DNA of 64,000 nt, taken from positions 6,763,001-6,827,000 of the forward strand of contig JANTQA010000070.1 of the NCBI GenBank assembly GCA_027625915.1, in the 5' to 3' direction. Source of the DNA: Anaeramoeba flamelloides. Its lineage: Eukaryota; Metamonada; Anaeramoebidae. Below the pieces are notes generated by a model, which had not been told where the DNA came from, ran no database searches, and was given only the letters and a program-made list of their open reading frames with translations. The position numbers were made by a program, and so were the translations under genes. Below, one piece after another: positions 55,401-64,000 of the stretch (its first letter is position 1; the number at the start of each line of letters is the position of its first letter).

Positions 55401-56502
55401 CGTCTGGTTGATATATTTTTTTGGATTTTAAAACTCTGAATAAGGATTGGAACATAATCTCTCTCAATTTGTTGAGCGGAATACAGAAACTGTTCTTGAG
55501 GAAATTTATTTATCTTAAATGGTAGCGATTAGATCAAGACATATTGCCCTTACAATTTTTGAGAGCATTGATCAACTCTCGCTAGATTGAAGAATATCCC
55601 TAATTTCAAGTTAGTGGTTAGGACACCAAAAACGAAAATAGTGTTGGTGTTTTCAATTGAAATAAAAAAAAAAAAAAAAAAAATAGAAAAAGGTTGAAGG
55701 TATACAAGAATTAAAAGGAAAAAGAAAAACAAACCAAATCTCGAAATTCAAGTGTTTCTTCGAATGAGGTTCTACTTGTGACAGAATAAACAAGTAAAAA
55801 GCCTTGGCCAGTTCTTAAATACTATATTTCACAAAAAGAAAAAATGTTATTATTAAATCGATAATTAAATAAAGAAAGAAAGAAAGTAGGAAATAAAATT
55901 AAAAATTACAAAAAAGAATAAAAAAATTAAAAAAGACCAAAAAGGTGAACAAAAGAAGCTTCTTTTGAACACTCTTTAATCTTTCAAACAGAATTGGGTT
56001 TGTTTAAAGAAAAATTAACAAAATATTCACATACTTGTTCTCTCATAGCGGAATATTCTTCTTGACCTGCTGTATCAAGGATGTCCAAGAGTATGGTTTC
56101 ACCGTCAACTGTTACTTGCTTTCTGTAAGATTCCTCGATTGTAGGATCTATACATTATTTATTAAGATCAAAATTGGGAAAAAAGAAAGAAAAAAATAAA
56201 GAAATCAATTTAAAAAATTTTGTTTGTTTTTTTGTTTTGTTTTTTTGACAAGAAAAAGATGAAAGATTGAAAAAAGGATACCATATTCAGTTATAAAATG
56301 GTTTTGTAAAAATTGAATTGTAATTGCTGATTTGCCAACACCACCACCACCAACAACAACGATCTATTGAAAAATAAAAAAAAGAGTTTGTTTTTTATTT
56401 TTTTTTTGAACAAAGAGATGAAGAAGAATTAAATTGAAAAATAATTTTGAAATTGAAAAGAGTCTTTAGAAAGTGTACTTTATAGCTTATAGTTTCAGAC
56501 AT
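52453..56502 (-). CDS. ras: Ras-family small GTPase
   Basis: Five exons: 56479-56502, 56282-56363, 56035-56147, 55735-55821 and 52453-52728. All introns are GT-AG, ending in TAG or AG, and together give 193 residues. G1 is GGGGVGKS (13-20), the effector loop YDPTIEESY (35-43) matches Ras, G3 is DTAGQE (60-65, with the Gln61 equivalent at 64), G4 NKID (119-122) and G5 ETSAK (147-151). A basic stretch ([10 protein letters not shown]) precedes the C-terminal box CTIL, where the final Leu favours geranylgeranyl over farnesyl. All catalytic residues are intact and neither Gly12 nor Gln61 equivalents are altered. It would signal at the plasma membrane after GDP/GTP exchange. Intron 4 is 3006 bases and holds L3 and K2. 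Rap1 is the closest alternative, but the effector loop fits Ras. Confidence 0.95.
53282..53326. repeat. Five tandem 9-base units
   Basis: ATCACAGAA three times, then ATCTCAGAA twice, inside Ras intron 4. Confidence 0.9.
53552..53698. repeat. Cluster of TTATAACA motifs
   Basis: TTTATAACAC, TTTATAACATG and GTAACATGTTAC variants occur about eight times in 150 bases, some as palindromes. It directly precedes L3. Confidence 0.7.
53708..54307 (-). mobile_element. Family L element, uninterrupted copy L3
   Basis: 600 bases in Ras intron 4, from CTATAAGGTATTTCCAAAAA to the mirror of ATAAGCTATTACCAAAAAAG, giving inverted ends of about 25 bases. It serves as the empty-site control for L2 plus B3. A TA run lies at its right end. 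Confidence 0.8.
54690..54990. mobile_element. Family K inverted-repeat element, copy K2
   Basis: AAAACTTTT-type arms around CTACCTCGTATTTAAAGGTT, the inverse of the K1 centre. Boundaries are approximate. Confidence 0.55.
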
Positions 56503-56991
56503 TTGATTTTTTCAGAATAAAATTATTGGATTTGGAAAAATTTGTTTGTAAAATTAAATTTGTGAGTTTTGGGTGAACAAAAAATGAAAAAATGTTTCCT
56601 TTTTAGGTAAACAGAAATGTGAAGGATTTTTTGTTGAACCTCAAAACTTCTTCACTTTTTGAGTTTCTCAACCCTTAAAAATTATAGTTTTCAAAAACTA
56701 ATCCTCTTTCTTTTTTGTCAGTAAAAAATAAAAAGATTTTTGTTAATTTGTGACTTTTTTGTAATAAAATCAAATGAATGAGATTTGTATTCATTTTTGT
56801 AATTACTTGCATTATGAAGCTGAAATCTTCCGGTCAAAGCATCGACTGAAAAAGTACAATCTATTTTGAAAAAAAATTTAAAAACCATTTAGAATTTCGA
56901 AAGTTCATAACAGAAATATAAATTTCAACATTTATGAATCACTTTAAAAAGTTGTAACACCAACCAATTAGAATTTAAAAAAATTTTGATT
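56503..56991. other. Ras upstream region
   Basis: Presumed promoter; nothing else recognised. Confidence 0.4.
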
Positions 56992-57602
56992 TTAAGGGAG
57001 TAGCCACGTTAAAGGAAAATTTTTCACTTTTTTGTAATTTTGAAAATAATCAGCAAATAACATTTTTTACTTGGGTTGTAACTCATTGATTTTTATTATT
57101 TAAAGTACTTCATTCATTAGATTTTTTAAATTTTTTTACATTGTCTCAAAGAAATTAACACAATAGAATGTTGGGTTGTATTGCTTAAAATAGTGTTTCG
57201 AATGTTGAATGACTTATCTTTTGTCCTTATCTCAACATTCTATTGTAGCATTTCATTTTTTCATTTTTTATTTTTTTCTTCATTTTTGAGATTTTTTTAA
57301 TCATGACAACAAAAAGTAATTAGAAACATTTTTTCTATCAGCGACAATTGGCATAAATGGATTTTGTTTAAAATGAATAACAACATTACAATTGAGAGAA
57401 TCACAAAAGAAAATACAAATGAAGTGTAATAGCTATAAGGTATTCCAAATAATAATAATAATCCCAAAACATTCTTTGTTAGGATTTCAAATAGTTGAAT
57501 TTGGTGGAATTGGAGATGTGAATAGTATAATATTTTATCAAATTTTCCACCATAAAATAGCTATCAGTTTTAATCTAAGAATCTAAAATTAACTTACCCC
57601 CC

Positions 57603-57633
<31 letters not shown>

Positions 57634-58366
57634 GCCATTCCAAAAATTAATACATTTAAAATCAAAAATATGAAAACAAAAACTCAATTTATTATATTTT
57701 TCCAAACCTAATATAAAAACACGTTTAAGTGACATAGTATTAATGTTTTTAGAAGTAATCATTTTCATACAGATAAAAGAAAACAAAATAAAATAAGAAA
57801 ATCAAAACCTATATGTGTCCAAAATAATGAAACAAGCGGAACAAAAAATGTGTTGGGAAATTTGTGAAAATTATATCAACAATTGTTGATCGATCAAATG
57901 ATAAGATATCATTGATAAATTGTATGTGATTATTCAATTTAAGAAACTAGACACTAAAATTCTATCAACCATCGAAAAAAAAATTCCCAGATCTAACCAA
58001 ACAGATTAAGTAACCGAAAAAAAGAAAACAAAAACAAAGCACAGAGTAGACAAAAAATGAAATTGTTTGTAAAATCAAAATAATTTCCAAATTGAATATA
58101 AAGTATTGTATTGCTATTCTTTCGACTGTTTAAACTGTACACAAATTTTTAGAATTAAGTTTATCTAAATAAAAAAAAATCAAAACTATTTTATCAATAT
58201 ATTCTCCCTTTTATTTTTATTATTTATCGTTACTAAAAAAAAAAAAATAATAATTTTTTAGATAAAATTTCAAGAGAATCTAAGATCACATGCCTCAAAA
58301 ATAAAACATTCTTGTCTCACCTCTCTCAAATTTTTATTAGGTCTTATGGTGTATCTACCCCCTTAA
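56992..58366. mobile_element. Family P TTAA element
   Basis: 1375 bases bounded by TTAA, with short imperfect inverted ends TTAAGGGAGTAGCCACGTT and TTAAGGGGGTAGATACACC (right end read inward). It carries an H4 copy. The 64-codon frame at 57392-57586 is unrecognised. Only one copy in the window, so the boundaries rest on the ends alone. Confidence 0.6.
57770..58150 (-). mobile_element. Family H repeat, copy H4, inside P
   Basis: The reverse complement of H3 (CAACAATTGTTGATCGATCA, AGATTAAGTAACCGAAAAAA, AAAGCACAGAGTAGACAAAA). Confidence 0.7.
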
Positions 58367-59100
58367 AGGCTCAATCATAACAGTTAAAAATAATCTATAA
58401 AAAGGAAAAAAAAAAATTTTTAATTGTTGGCAATCTCTAAAACAAATTAAAAACTATAGTCAGTTCCATTTTTAAGGCACAAACTTTCAATGAAATTTAA
58501 GGCACAAAAAAATCCCAAATTAAGTTACAAAATTTTGAATTTTTTTTTTACAATTTATTTTACTAGAATCTGAATTTTGTGCTTTAATTTGGGATTTTTA
58601 TTGTGCCTTAAATTTCGTTGGAAGTTTGTGCCTTAATAGTGGAACTGACTGTAACAAATATGTGAGAGAACATAAACAGCTAAAAATTAACAATGAAAAA
58701 CTGGGGTATTCTTAGAAAAAATTCCTAAAGTTGTACATCCAATTCTAAATTTAAATGGGTGTAAATTATCATCTCGAAAATATTTGTCTTAGTTTTGAAT
58801 TGTAATTTTTGGATTTTTTTGAGATATGAAGTTTTTTTTTTTCATTTTTAAAATTAGATTATTTTATCAGAAAAAATATAAGGAAATCTATTCTTGTGTT
58901 AAATAAAGAGAGTTTTTAAAATAAACTTAAATTTAATCAAATTGAATTAAAATCATTATTTTACCTAAGTAAGAATTTGTTTCAAAATGAAAAAAATTAA
59001 CCTAAAGAAATTTAAAATCAAGAAACGAGTAAATTGTTTTGTAAAATAATTTAATTGACTTTTTAATTTTTTTTCAACAAAATCATCTATAAATTCTGAA
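58363..59100 (+). mobile_element. Family B TTAA element, diverged copy B5, split by A4
   Basis: Starts TTAAAGGCTCAATCATAACA, sharing its TTAA with the right end of P. After A4 the B order resumes: ATATGTGAGAGAACATAAAC, GTACATCCAATTCTAAATTT, TTGAATTGTAATTTTTG, then TCAAATTGAATTAAAATCATT. The right end is lost near J3. Confidence 0.7.
58455..58653. mobile_element. Family A MITE, best copy A4, nested in B5
   Basis: 199 bases with TA at both ends; TAGTCAGTTCCATTTTTAAG and the mirror of CAGTCAGTTCCACTATTAAG. Arms of about 85 bases pair almost fully around AATTTATTTTACTAGAATCT. Confidence 0.9.
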
Positions 59101-59107
59101 GTATAAT

Positions 59108-59548
59108 ATCAAGATTGTCTATAAACATGCCACTATATAAGCAGTATTGGTAAAACATAGTAGAATTTGGTTCGATATCTCTTGAGATTCAGAAAAACTA
59201 TTAATTTTTTACAATTTTTAGAATTAATAATTTTTCTCATCAAAATCAGATTCTTAATTGTAAGTTGGTACTGAGATTCCAAATCCTTTCCTTTTATGTT
59301 TTAACTTTATTTTTTCAATTATTTCTAATTGGAAACTATATAATACTTATCTTAGAGTAAAAAGTGTTGAGTTAAGGATAACACTACTTACTTAAAATAA
59401 AGAATCTGGTTTTGATTAGAATAATTATTAATTCTAAAAATTTTGAAAAATTAAGAGTTCTGCTGAATCTCAAGAGATACAGGATATTTTTCAACAATGT
59501 TTTGAACCAACTCACCGCCTTCAGATTACTTTCTGAGATTGTCCTTAA
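59108..59548. mobile_element. Family J inverted-repeat element, copy J3
   Basis: Two halves containing ATCTCTTGAGATTCAG pair with each other. The right end reads TTAAGGACAATCTCAG inward; the left end (AAGATTGTCTATAA) is degenerate. It matches J1 and J2. Confidence 0.65.
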
Positions 59549-60057
59549 ACAGGTAACAGAAATGATTTCACTTCAATATTTTTAAAATATATAGAAAAAA
59601 TTTTCACTCCATTTTTAAATTTGCCTTTTACAAATAAAAAGTTTACAATTTCAATCTACTTTTTGAAGCTCTATTTGAAAGAGAAAATTTAGGACAAGGA
59701 AGCGAGTACTCTTTTACTTTTCTTCTTCTAATTCTAATACAAGTTTTTGTACTAAATGTAATAAAAGAATTCAACAATTAATATCCCCTTTCGACTTATT
59801 AATTTAAGTGTAATATTCATCTTAATTTTTTTTCAATCAATTTTCCTTTACAAAGACATAAAGCGGAGAGTTAATGACAAAAAAAACAAAGAGATTATAA
59901 AAATCAGTTCATAGGACAATAAAAGATAATAATTCAAACAAAACTTACTCGTTGTTTCAGAAAACAAAATTGAGTCATTTATTCAAACAATCAACATTTA
60001 ATTTTTTTCAACTTTCTCCAGTTCGAACATTTTTTCTTTGAAGAGCAACTTATTCTA
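59549..60057. other. DENND11 upstream region
   Basis: Presumed promoter of the plus-strand gene; no motif recognised. Confidence 0.4.
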
Positions 60058-61380
60058 ATGTCCTTATACCAACCACTCTTAAAAAACACTTCGTTGTATC
60101 AAATAGTGTCTGAAGAAGAAGAAGAAGAAGTATCGACAGACTCTGAGTTTGAATTTAATTATGATCTTGATGAAATAAACAACAAGTTAATTGCGCTCTT
60201 TTTTGTTCGATTTGATGTGCGGGTGGGGAATGTTGTTGAATGGGTTTTACCAGAAAACTTTGGAACTGACGGGTTAGAGTTTAAGGCGCTTGTTTCAAGC
60301 TTTCATCAGCTGGATGAGGATTATGTCTTTTTTAAATTTGATAAATTCTATGGCCTTGCGAGTTTGTATTGCGAAACAATCGAGGACGAGGAGGAATCAA
60401 AAAAAGAACGAGGGGTGCGCATGAGATCCTTGGGGGTCTTGTCGCTTTCTTACACCAATTTGTATCCACACCTGGAGTTTTTAAGGAAATCGAGCTCAGA
60501 GCTTGTGTATGACAAAAACGAGGACTTTTCGAGTCAATTCTCGCATCTGATTGAATACTTTGAAGAGCACCAAACAAAGACTTCACTTGAAGAATTAAGA
60601 GAAATTGCGCCAACAATACCCTTCCAAAAATTGGAATTGCACCATCCAATAGCAACCATGTCTGCTTTTTGTGCATATTTTGAACAAAATTTATTCTTGA
60701 TTTGGAAGGCTTCCCATTTGCGGTTGAAGGTCTTATTTCTGAGCGCCCCGCCAATTGCACTGCTGTCTTCAAGGATTTATTCTTCTTGTTTGATCGCCAC
60801 TTTCCATAAGAATGATCCTCTTTTGAAATATATACCAAAATTGAACCCTTTGTTTTATGTCAATTTGGTCGAAACAGAAATGCTTCAGTCAAGTAACCAC
60901 TTTATTGCCTTTTCGACTGAAACCATTTTTTTTCATAAACCAGATATTTGGGACATTTGCTTTCAAAACAACACACCAACAATTTCTCAAGATTTGAAAA
61001 AATCAAAAACTTTAGAGGTAACAGAAGGAGACAAAAAAAGATGGCAAACAATTTCAAATATTTTACAAAAATCTAAATCTTTACAAAATGAAAAAGAAAA
61101 TGAGAACGAAAAAGAAAAAGAAAAAGAAACAGAAAAGAGAAAATATGGTACCTTTTCTGATTCCCAATTATTAAATGATACCATCATTAAAACATTTAGG
61201 AATTGGAATGATAATTTATTAAAATTTTTTGTACGTGCTGAAACTGGTGAAAGCACAATAACAATCTCAGAAATTGAAGAACTCAGTTTCCATAAAAGCG
61301 ATCGTATATTTTTACAGGATTTATTGAATTTATATAATATAGACGCAACCATCGAAAAAAACAGCTGTTGCTGTTGTTAA
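60058..61380 (+). CDS. DENND11: DENND11/LCHN-like DENN protein
   Basis: One uninterrupted frame of 440 residues from ATG 60058. Residues 48-70 (FFVRFDVRVGNVVEWVLPEN) start the longin-like domain and match the LCHN/DENND11 block around GNMVEW. EFKALVSSFHQLDEDYVFFK, FYGLASLYCE and GVRMRSLGVLSLSYTNLYPH follow the family order. The family belongs to DENN-type regulators, some of which activate Rab GTPases; a target here is unknown. An acidic run (EEEEEE) lies near residue 20 and a Lys/Glu insertion near 345-360. The C-terminus is NSCCCC, an unusual run of four Cys that could be lipid-modified. Human DENND11 is about 455 residues, so length fits. Start is supported by the upstream A/T-rich region and absence of an earlier in-frame ATG nearby. 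Confidence 0.85.
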   Translation: MSLYQPLLKNTSLYQIVSEEEEEEVSTDSEFEFNYDLDEINNKLIALFFVRFDVRVGNVVEWVLPENFGTDGLEFKALVSSFHQLDEDYVFFKFDKFYGLASLYCETIEDEEESKKERGVRMRSLGVLSLSYTNLYPHLEFLRKSSSELVYDKNEDFSSQFSHLIEYFEEHQTKTSLEELREIAPTIPFQKLELHHPIATMSAFCAYFEQNLFLIWKASHLRLKVLFLSAPPIALLSSRIYSSCLIATFHKNDPLLKYIPKLNPLFYVNLVETEMLQSSNHFIAFSTETIFFHKPDIWDICFQNNTPTISQDLKKSKTLEVTEGDKKRWQTISNILQKSKSLQNEKENENEKEKEKETEKRKYGTFSDSQLLNDTIIKTFRNWNDNLLKFFVRAETGESTITISEIEELSFHKSDRIFLQDLLNLYNIDATIEKNSCCCC

Positions 61381-61582
61381 TTATAATTATAATGGAATTT
61401 TTTATTCTATTGTTGGTTATTATTAGATATTTTTTTTCTTCGAATTATTTTATTTTGTTTATAAGTAAAGAATTTCCAAAACACAACATTATTTTCTTAT
61501 CTTCTTATTCAAATAATTAAATTCAATTAGATACACTTAATTAGATTGATTTTATTTAATCAATATTTTAGAAAAATGAAAC

Positions 61583-62466
61583 TTATGGGCCAAGTCATTA
61601 CTGTTAAAAATAATGTTTCTTGAAATGGATTAAAAAAAAATTTATAATTTTTATGAGTACCTAATACCAAGCAAAAACCAACCAACATGTGAAGCACGAT
61701 CAATTTCCAAAAATCAACAATCAAAAAAGAGTACATTTTTAGAAAAAAGGCACCAAAGAGAGACACTCAATTTCCAATTAGAATGGTTGTGAAATATAAT
61801 TTTGAAAACAACTGTGTTAGTTTTGAAGTTTTGTTCTTTGGCACTTTTTGAGATCTCTTAGGAGATTTTTTTTTATTCATTTTTTTTTCATATTCTCAAA
61901 TGAGAAGTTTATATTCCGAAGAATCTTACAAAATCCCTACTTTGTCAAATATAGATGGTTATAAAATAACCACAAATTAGATTAAATCGAATTAAATTGA
62001 TGGTGAATGTTTAGAAAACAATTTGTTTTAAATTGAAGAAATTTAACCACTTTGAAATTTAAAAAATGAAAGGAGGAATTTTTTTTTTAAATAATTTGGA
62101 TTTTTAAAATTAAGAGCGCTTTTGAATCTTTTTTTTTATAATTGAATTTTTTACCAATGAGATCCTCTCAAAATTATGTTTTATGTTATTTGAATTTTTT
62201 GTTTAAGATGATCCAATGAAAGTTTTTTTTTAGTTATTAGAATTTTGTCAATCAGAATTCTTTGAACTTTTTTTTTTGATATTTGAATTTTTGTTTTTTT
62301 GATTGTTTTTTAAATTGAATTTTTTAAAAAAGAGATCCTCTCAATTTTTTTTTTTACTATTTCAATTTTTTTAATAAAAAAAAGGGCAATTTCAAAATCC
62401 CTTTTTTAGGTTTCAAATAATTTCTTGAGTACGGAGCAAAATCACAATAACTAATTAATTCCTTAA
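61583..62466 (+). mobile_element. Family B TTAA element, copy B4
   Basis: 884 bases, starting TTATGGGCCAAGTCATTACT (TTAA mutated to TTAT) and ending CTAATTAATTCCTTAA. It is co-linear with B1 and carries the right-half T-run/GAATTTTT/GAGATCC units. It begins 200 bases after DENND11. Confidence 0.8.
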
Positions 62467-63149
62467 AATTATTTGTTAATAAGCAAAATTATTTATATGA
62501 AAAATTTCACTTTGAAATATTTGTTATCATATGGATGGTATCTAAATTCAACATATTGGGGATGTTGATGAAGCACCTATGAATACAAAATTAAATGTGA
62601 TATAATCAATTTAATTACAATTTGGGTCAAGACACACATTTTAATCTCAAGTTATAAGACATTTAATCGTTTTTGTTAAAAATTTAACTAATAATTTTAA
62701 ACTTTGTTTCATCTAAAGTAGCTCTATATTTTTTTTCAAATATCAATTATTTTATATAATTAACCTTTGAAGAACAAATAAAAAATAATTCGAATAGTAC
62801 ATATTAAAGGATTGTTGATATTTCATATAAAGACAAACCCCCCTATTAATAGATTTTCAAAACAATATAAAAACCTAAATTCTTAGTTACTATTGAGAAA
62901 AAAAAACAAGGTTCATTTTGATCTTAAATTAAAGATCCAAATAAAATCCCAATAGAAATCAAATACCATGTCTCTTCAACCATTTTCACCTTTTTAATAA
63001 CCTTAGAATAACCTGTTTTAACATAGTGATTATTGAATTTCAATAAAAAAAAATTACAAATGAATTAGGTTTCAAAAAAAAAATAGAAAAAAAAACAAAA
63101 ATAAGAAAAAATGATTGACATTTTGAATTTTCCATAATAAAATTTTGTC
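62467..63149. other. Intergenic, nothing recognised
   Basis: A/T-rich sequence between B4 and H5. Confidence 0.4.
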
Positions 63150-63730
63150 TTCGAATATCGATTCAAACTAAACCCCAATTCAAAATTTTTAACACACCAA
63201 AATTCGAAATGTGAAAAAAAAAAAACTTATATAATCAATTCAAGAAGATTTACCAAATTAGAATCATTCACTAATTGAAATGTTAACACTTTTTTATATA
63301 TTACAATATTCACAAAACAATAAATAAATAATTATCAATACTAATAAATCATGGGTATGTTAAAAATTTTGGAGAGAGAGCAAAAAAAAAAAATACATTA
63401 GTAAATTTACTTAAATTTTATTAGGAATATTGATTGATCAATGGTTAGATACTACCAACTAATTTTATTTGAATTATTCTATTTGGAACAACCCAACTTT
63501 AACATAATATCAATGGTTCAAAAAAATTTTGATCGAACGAAATAAATTAGGTAATTCAAACAATGAAATGAAAACAAAAACGAAAAGATGAAAAAAAGAT
63601 TTTCATATTTTAAATATTTCGAAATTGTTTACAATTTCAATGAAATTGTATTATTGTTATTGTTTGGAACTTTTTAGTTGTGTGGAAAACTTTGTACTTT
63701 AGTTTATTTAAATACGTGTAATTCACTCAA
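63150..63730 (-). mobile_element. Family H repeat, copy H5
   Basis: Near full-length reverse copy of H1: AACCCCAATTCAAAATTTTT, GGAGAGAGAGCAAAAAA, TTGATCGAACGAAATAAATT and ACAATTTCAATGAAATTGTA. Confidence 0.75.
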
Positions 63731-64000
63731 ATTTGCATGTAATTTTTGACTGTAAAATAGTTTATATTTTTTAAATTTGTCCTTGAACCACGAAAATTAG
63801 ATTTTTAGTCAACAAAAAAGATTAGAAAAGGTTGTATTTTTTGGGTTATAATATATTTGAATATTAAAATATACAATATTTTTTAGGTAAATTTTTATTT
63901 GTTTTTTTATTCATTATTATCTGTAATTATTAAAACTCTTATTGTTATGTATAACTCATTGTAATTTAAAAAGTTTCATCAACAGAATTGTCGAAATCTC

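Noticed and set aside
60332-61352. Minus-strand frames of 168 and 121 codons opposite DENND11
   Set aside because: They overlap a gene supported by clear family similarity and show no similarity of their own.
1-64000. Retroelement, LINE or virus-derived genes
   Set aside because: I looked for reverse transcriptase, integrase and capsid-like frames and long terminal direct repeats and saw none; all repeats seen fit non-autonomous DNA elements or simple repeats.

Overview
This window is nuclear DNA from an AT-rich eukaryotic microbe, by eye about three quarters or more A+T. Signs are GT-AG spliceosomal introns, standard stop codons, a Pol III tRNA gene, and proteins with long Lys/Glu, Asn/Thr or Phe-Gly insertions. 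That style suggests an amoeboid protist (Anaeramoeba-like or amoebozoan), but the sequence does not fix the species.

Seven protein genes and one tRNA are well supported. On the minus strand, all with introns: a ZSWIM7/SWS1-like SWIM zinc-finger protein (12.2-12.9 kb, 2 exons), a TM9SF nonaspanin (24.3-32.3 kb, 3 exons), CCT5 chaperonin epsilon (36.0-42.9 kb, 5 exons), a NUP50-like nucleoporin with a C-terminal Ran-binding domain (46.5-48.2 kb, 2 exons) and a Ras GTPase (52.5-56.5 kb, 5 exons). On the plus strand, both uninterrupted: AVL9 (19.3-21.6 kb) and DENND11/LCHN-like (60.1-61.4 kb), two DENN-type membrane-traffic proteins. A tRNA-Asn(GTT) lies at 5.2 kb on the minus strand. Joining the exons at the splice sites gives full-length, in-frame proteins of 168, 594, 535, 530 and 193 residues for the five spliced genes.

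Most of the remaining DNA is a mosaic of non-autonomous DNA elements. I recognise at least fifteen families from copies inside this one window. The main theme is TTAA-bounded elements (families B, C, D, E, J, P, R) whose ends read TTAAGGG.NTAG or TTAAGGA, at least eight of them with intact TTAA at both ends. A second group has TA or TTA target sites (A, F) and long foldbacks (F, G, K, N). Several are nested so cleanly that the empty site can be read from a sister copy: B1 and C2 lie in A2, C1 in B1, B3 in L2, and A4 in B5. No intact transposase gene is present. The same elements fill the long introns of TM9SF, CCT5 and Ras.

Several short coding-like stretches lie between the main genes (4.8-5.7, 13.7, 17.7-18.9 and 34.9-35.6 kb). 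They may be small exons of genes I could not assemble. They are reported with low confidence.
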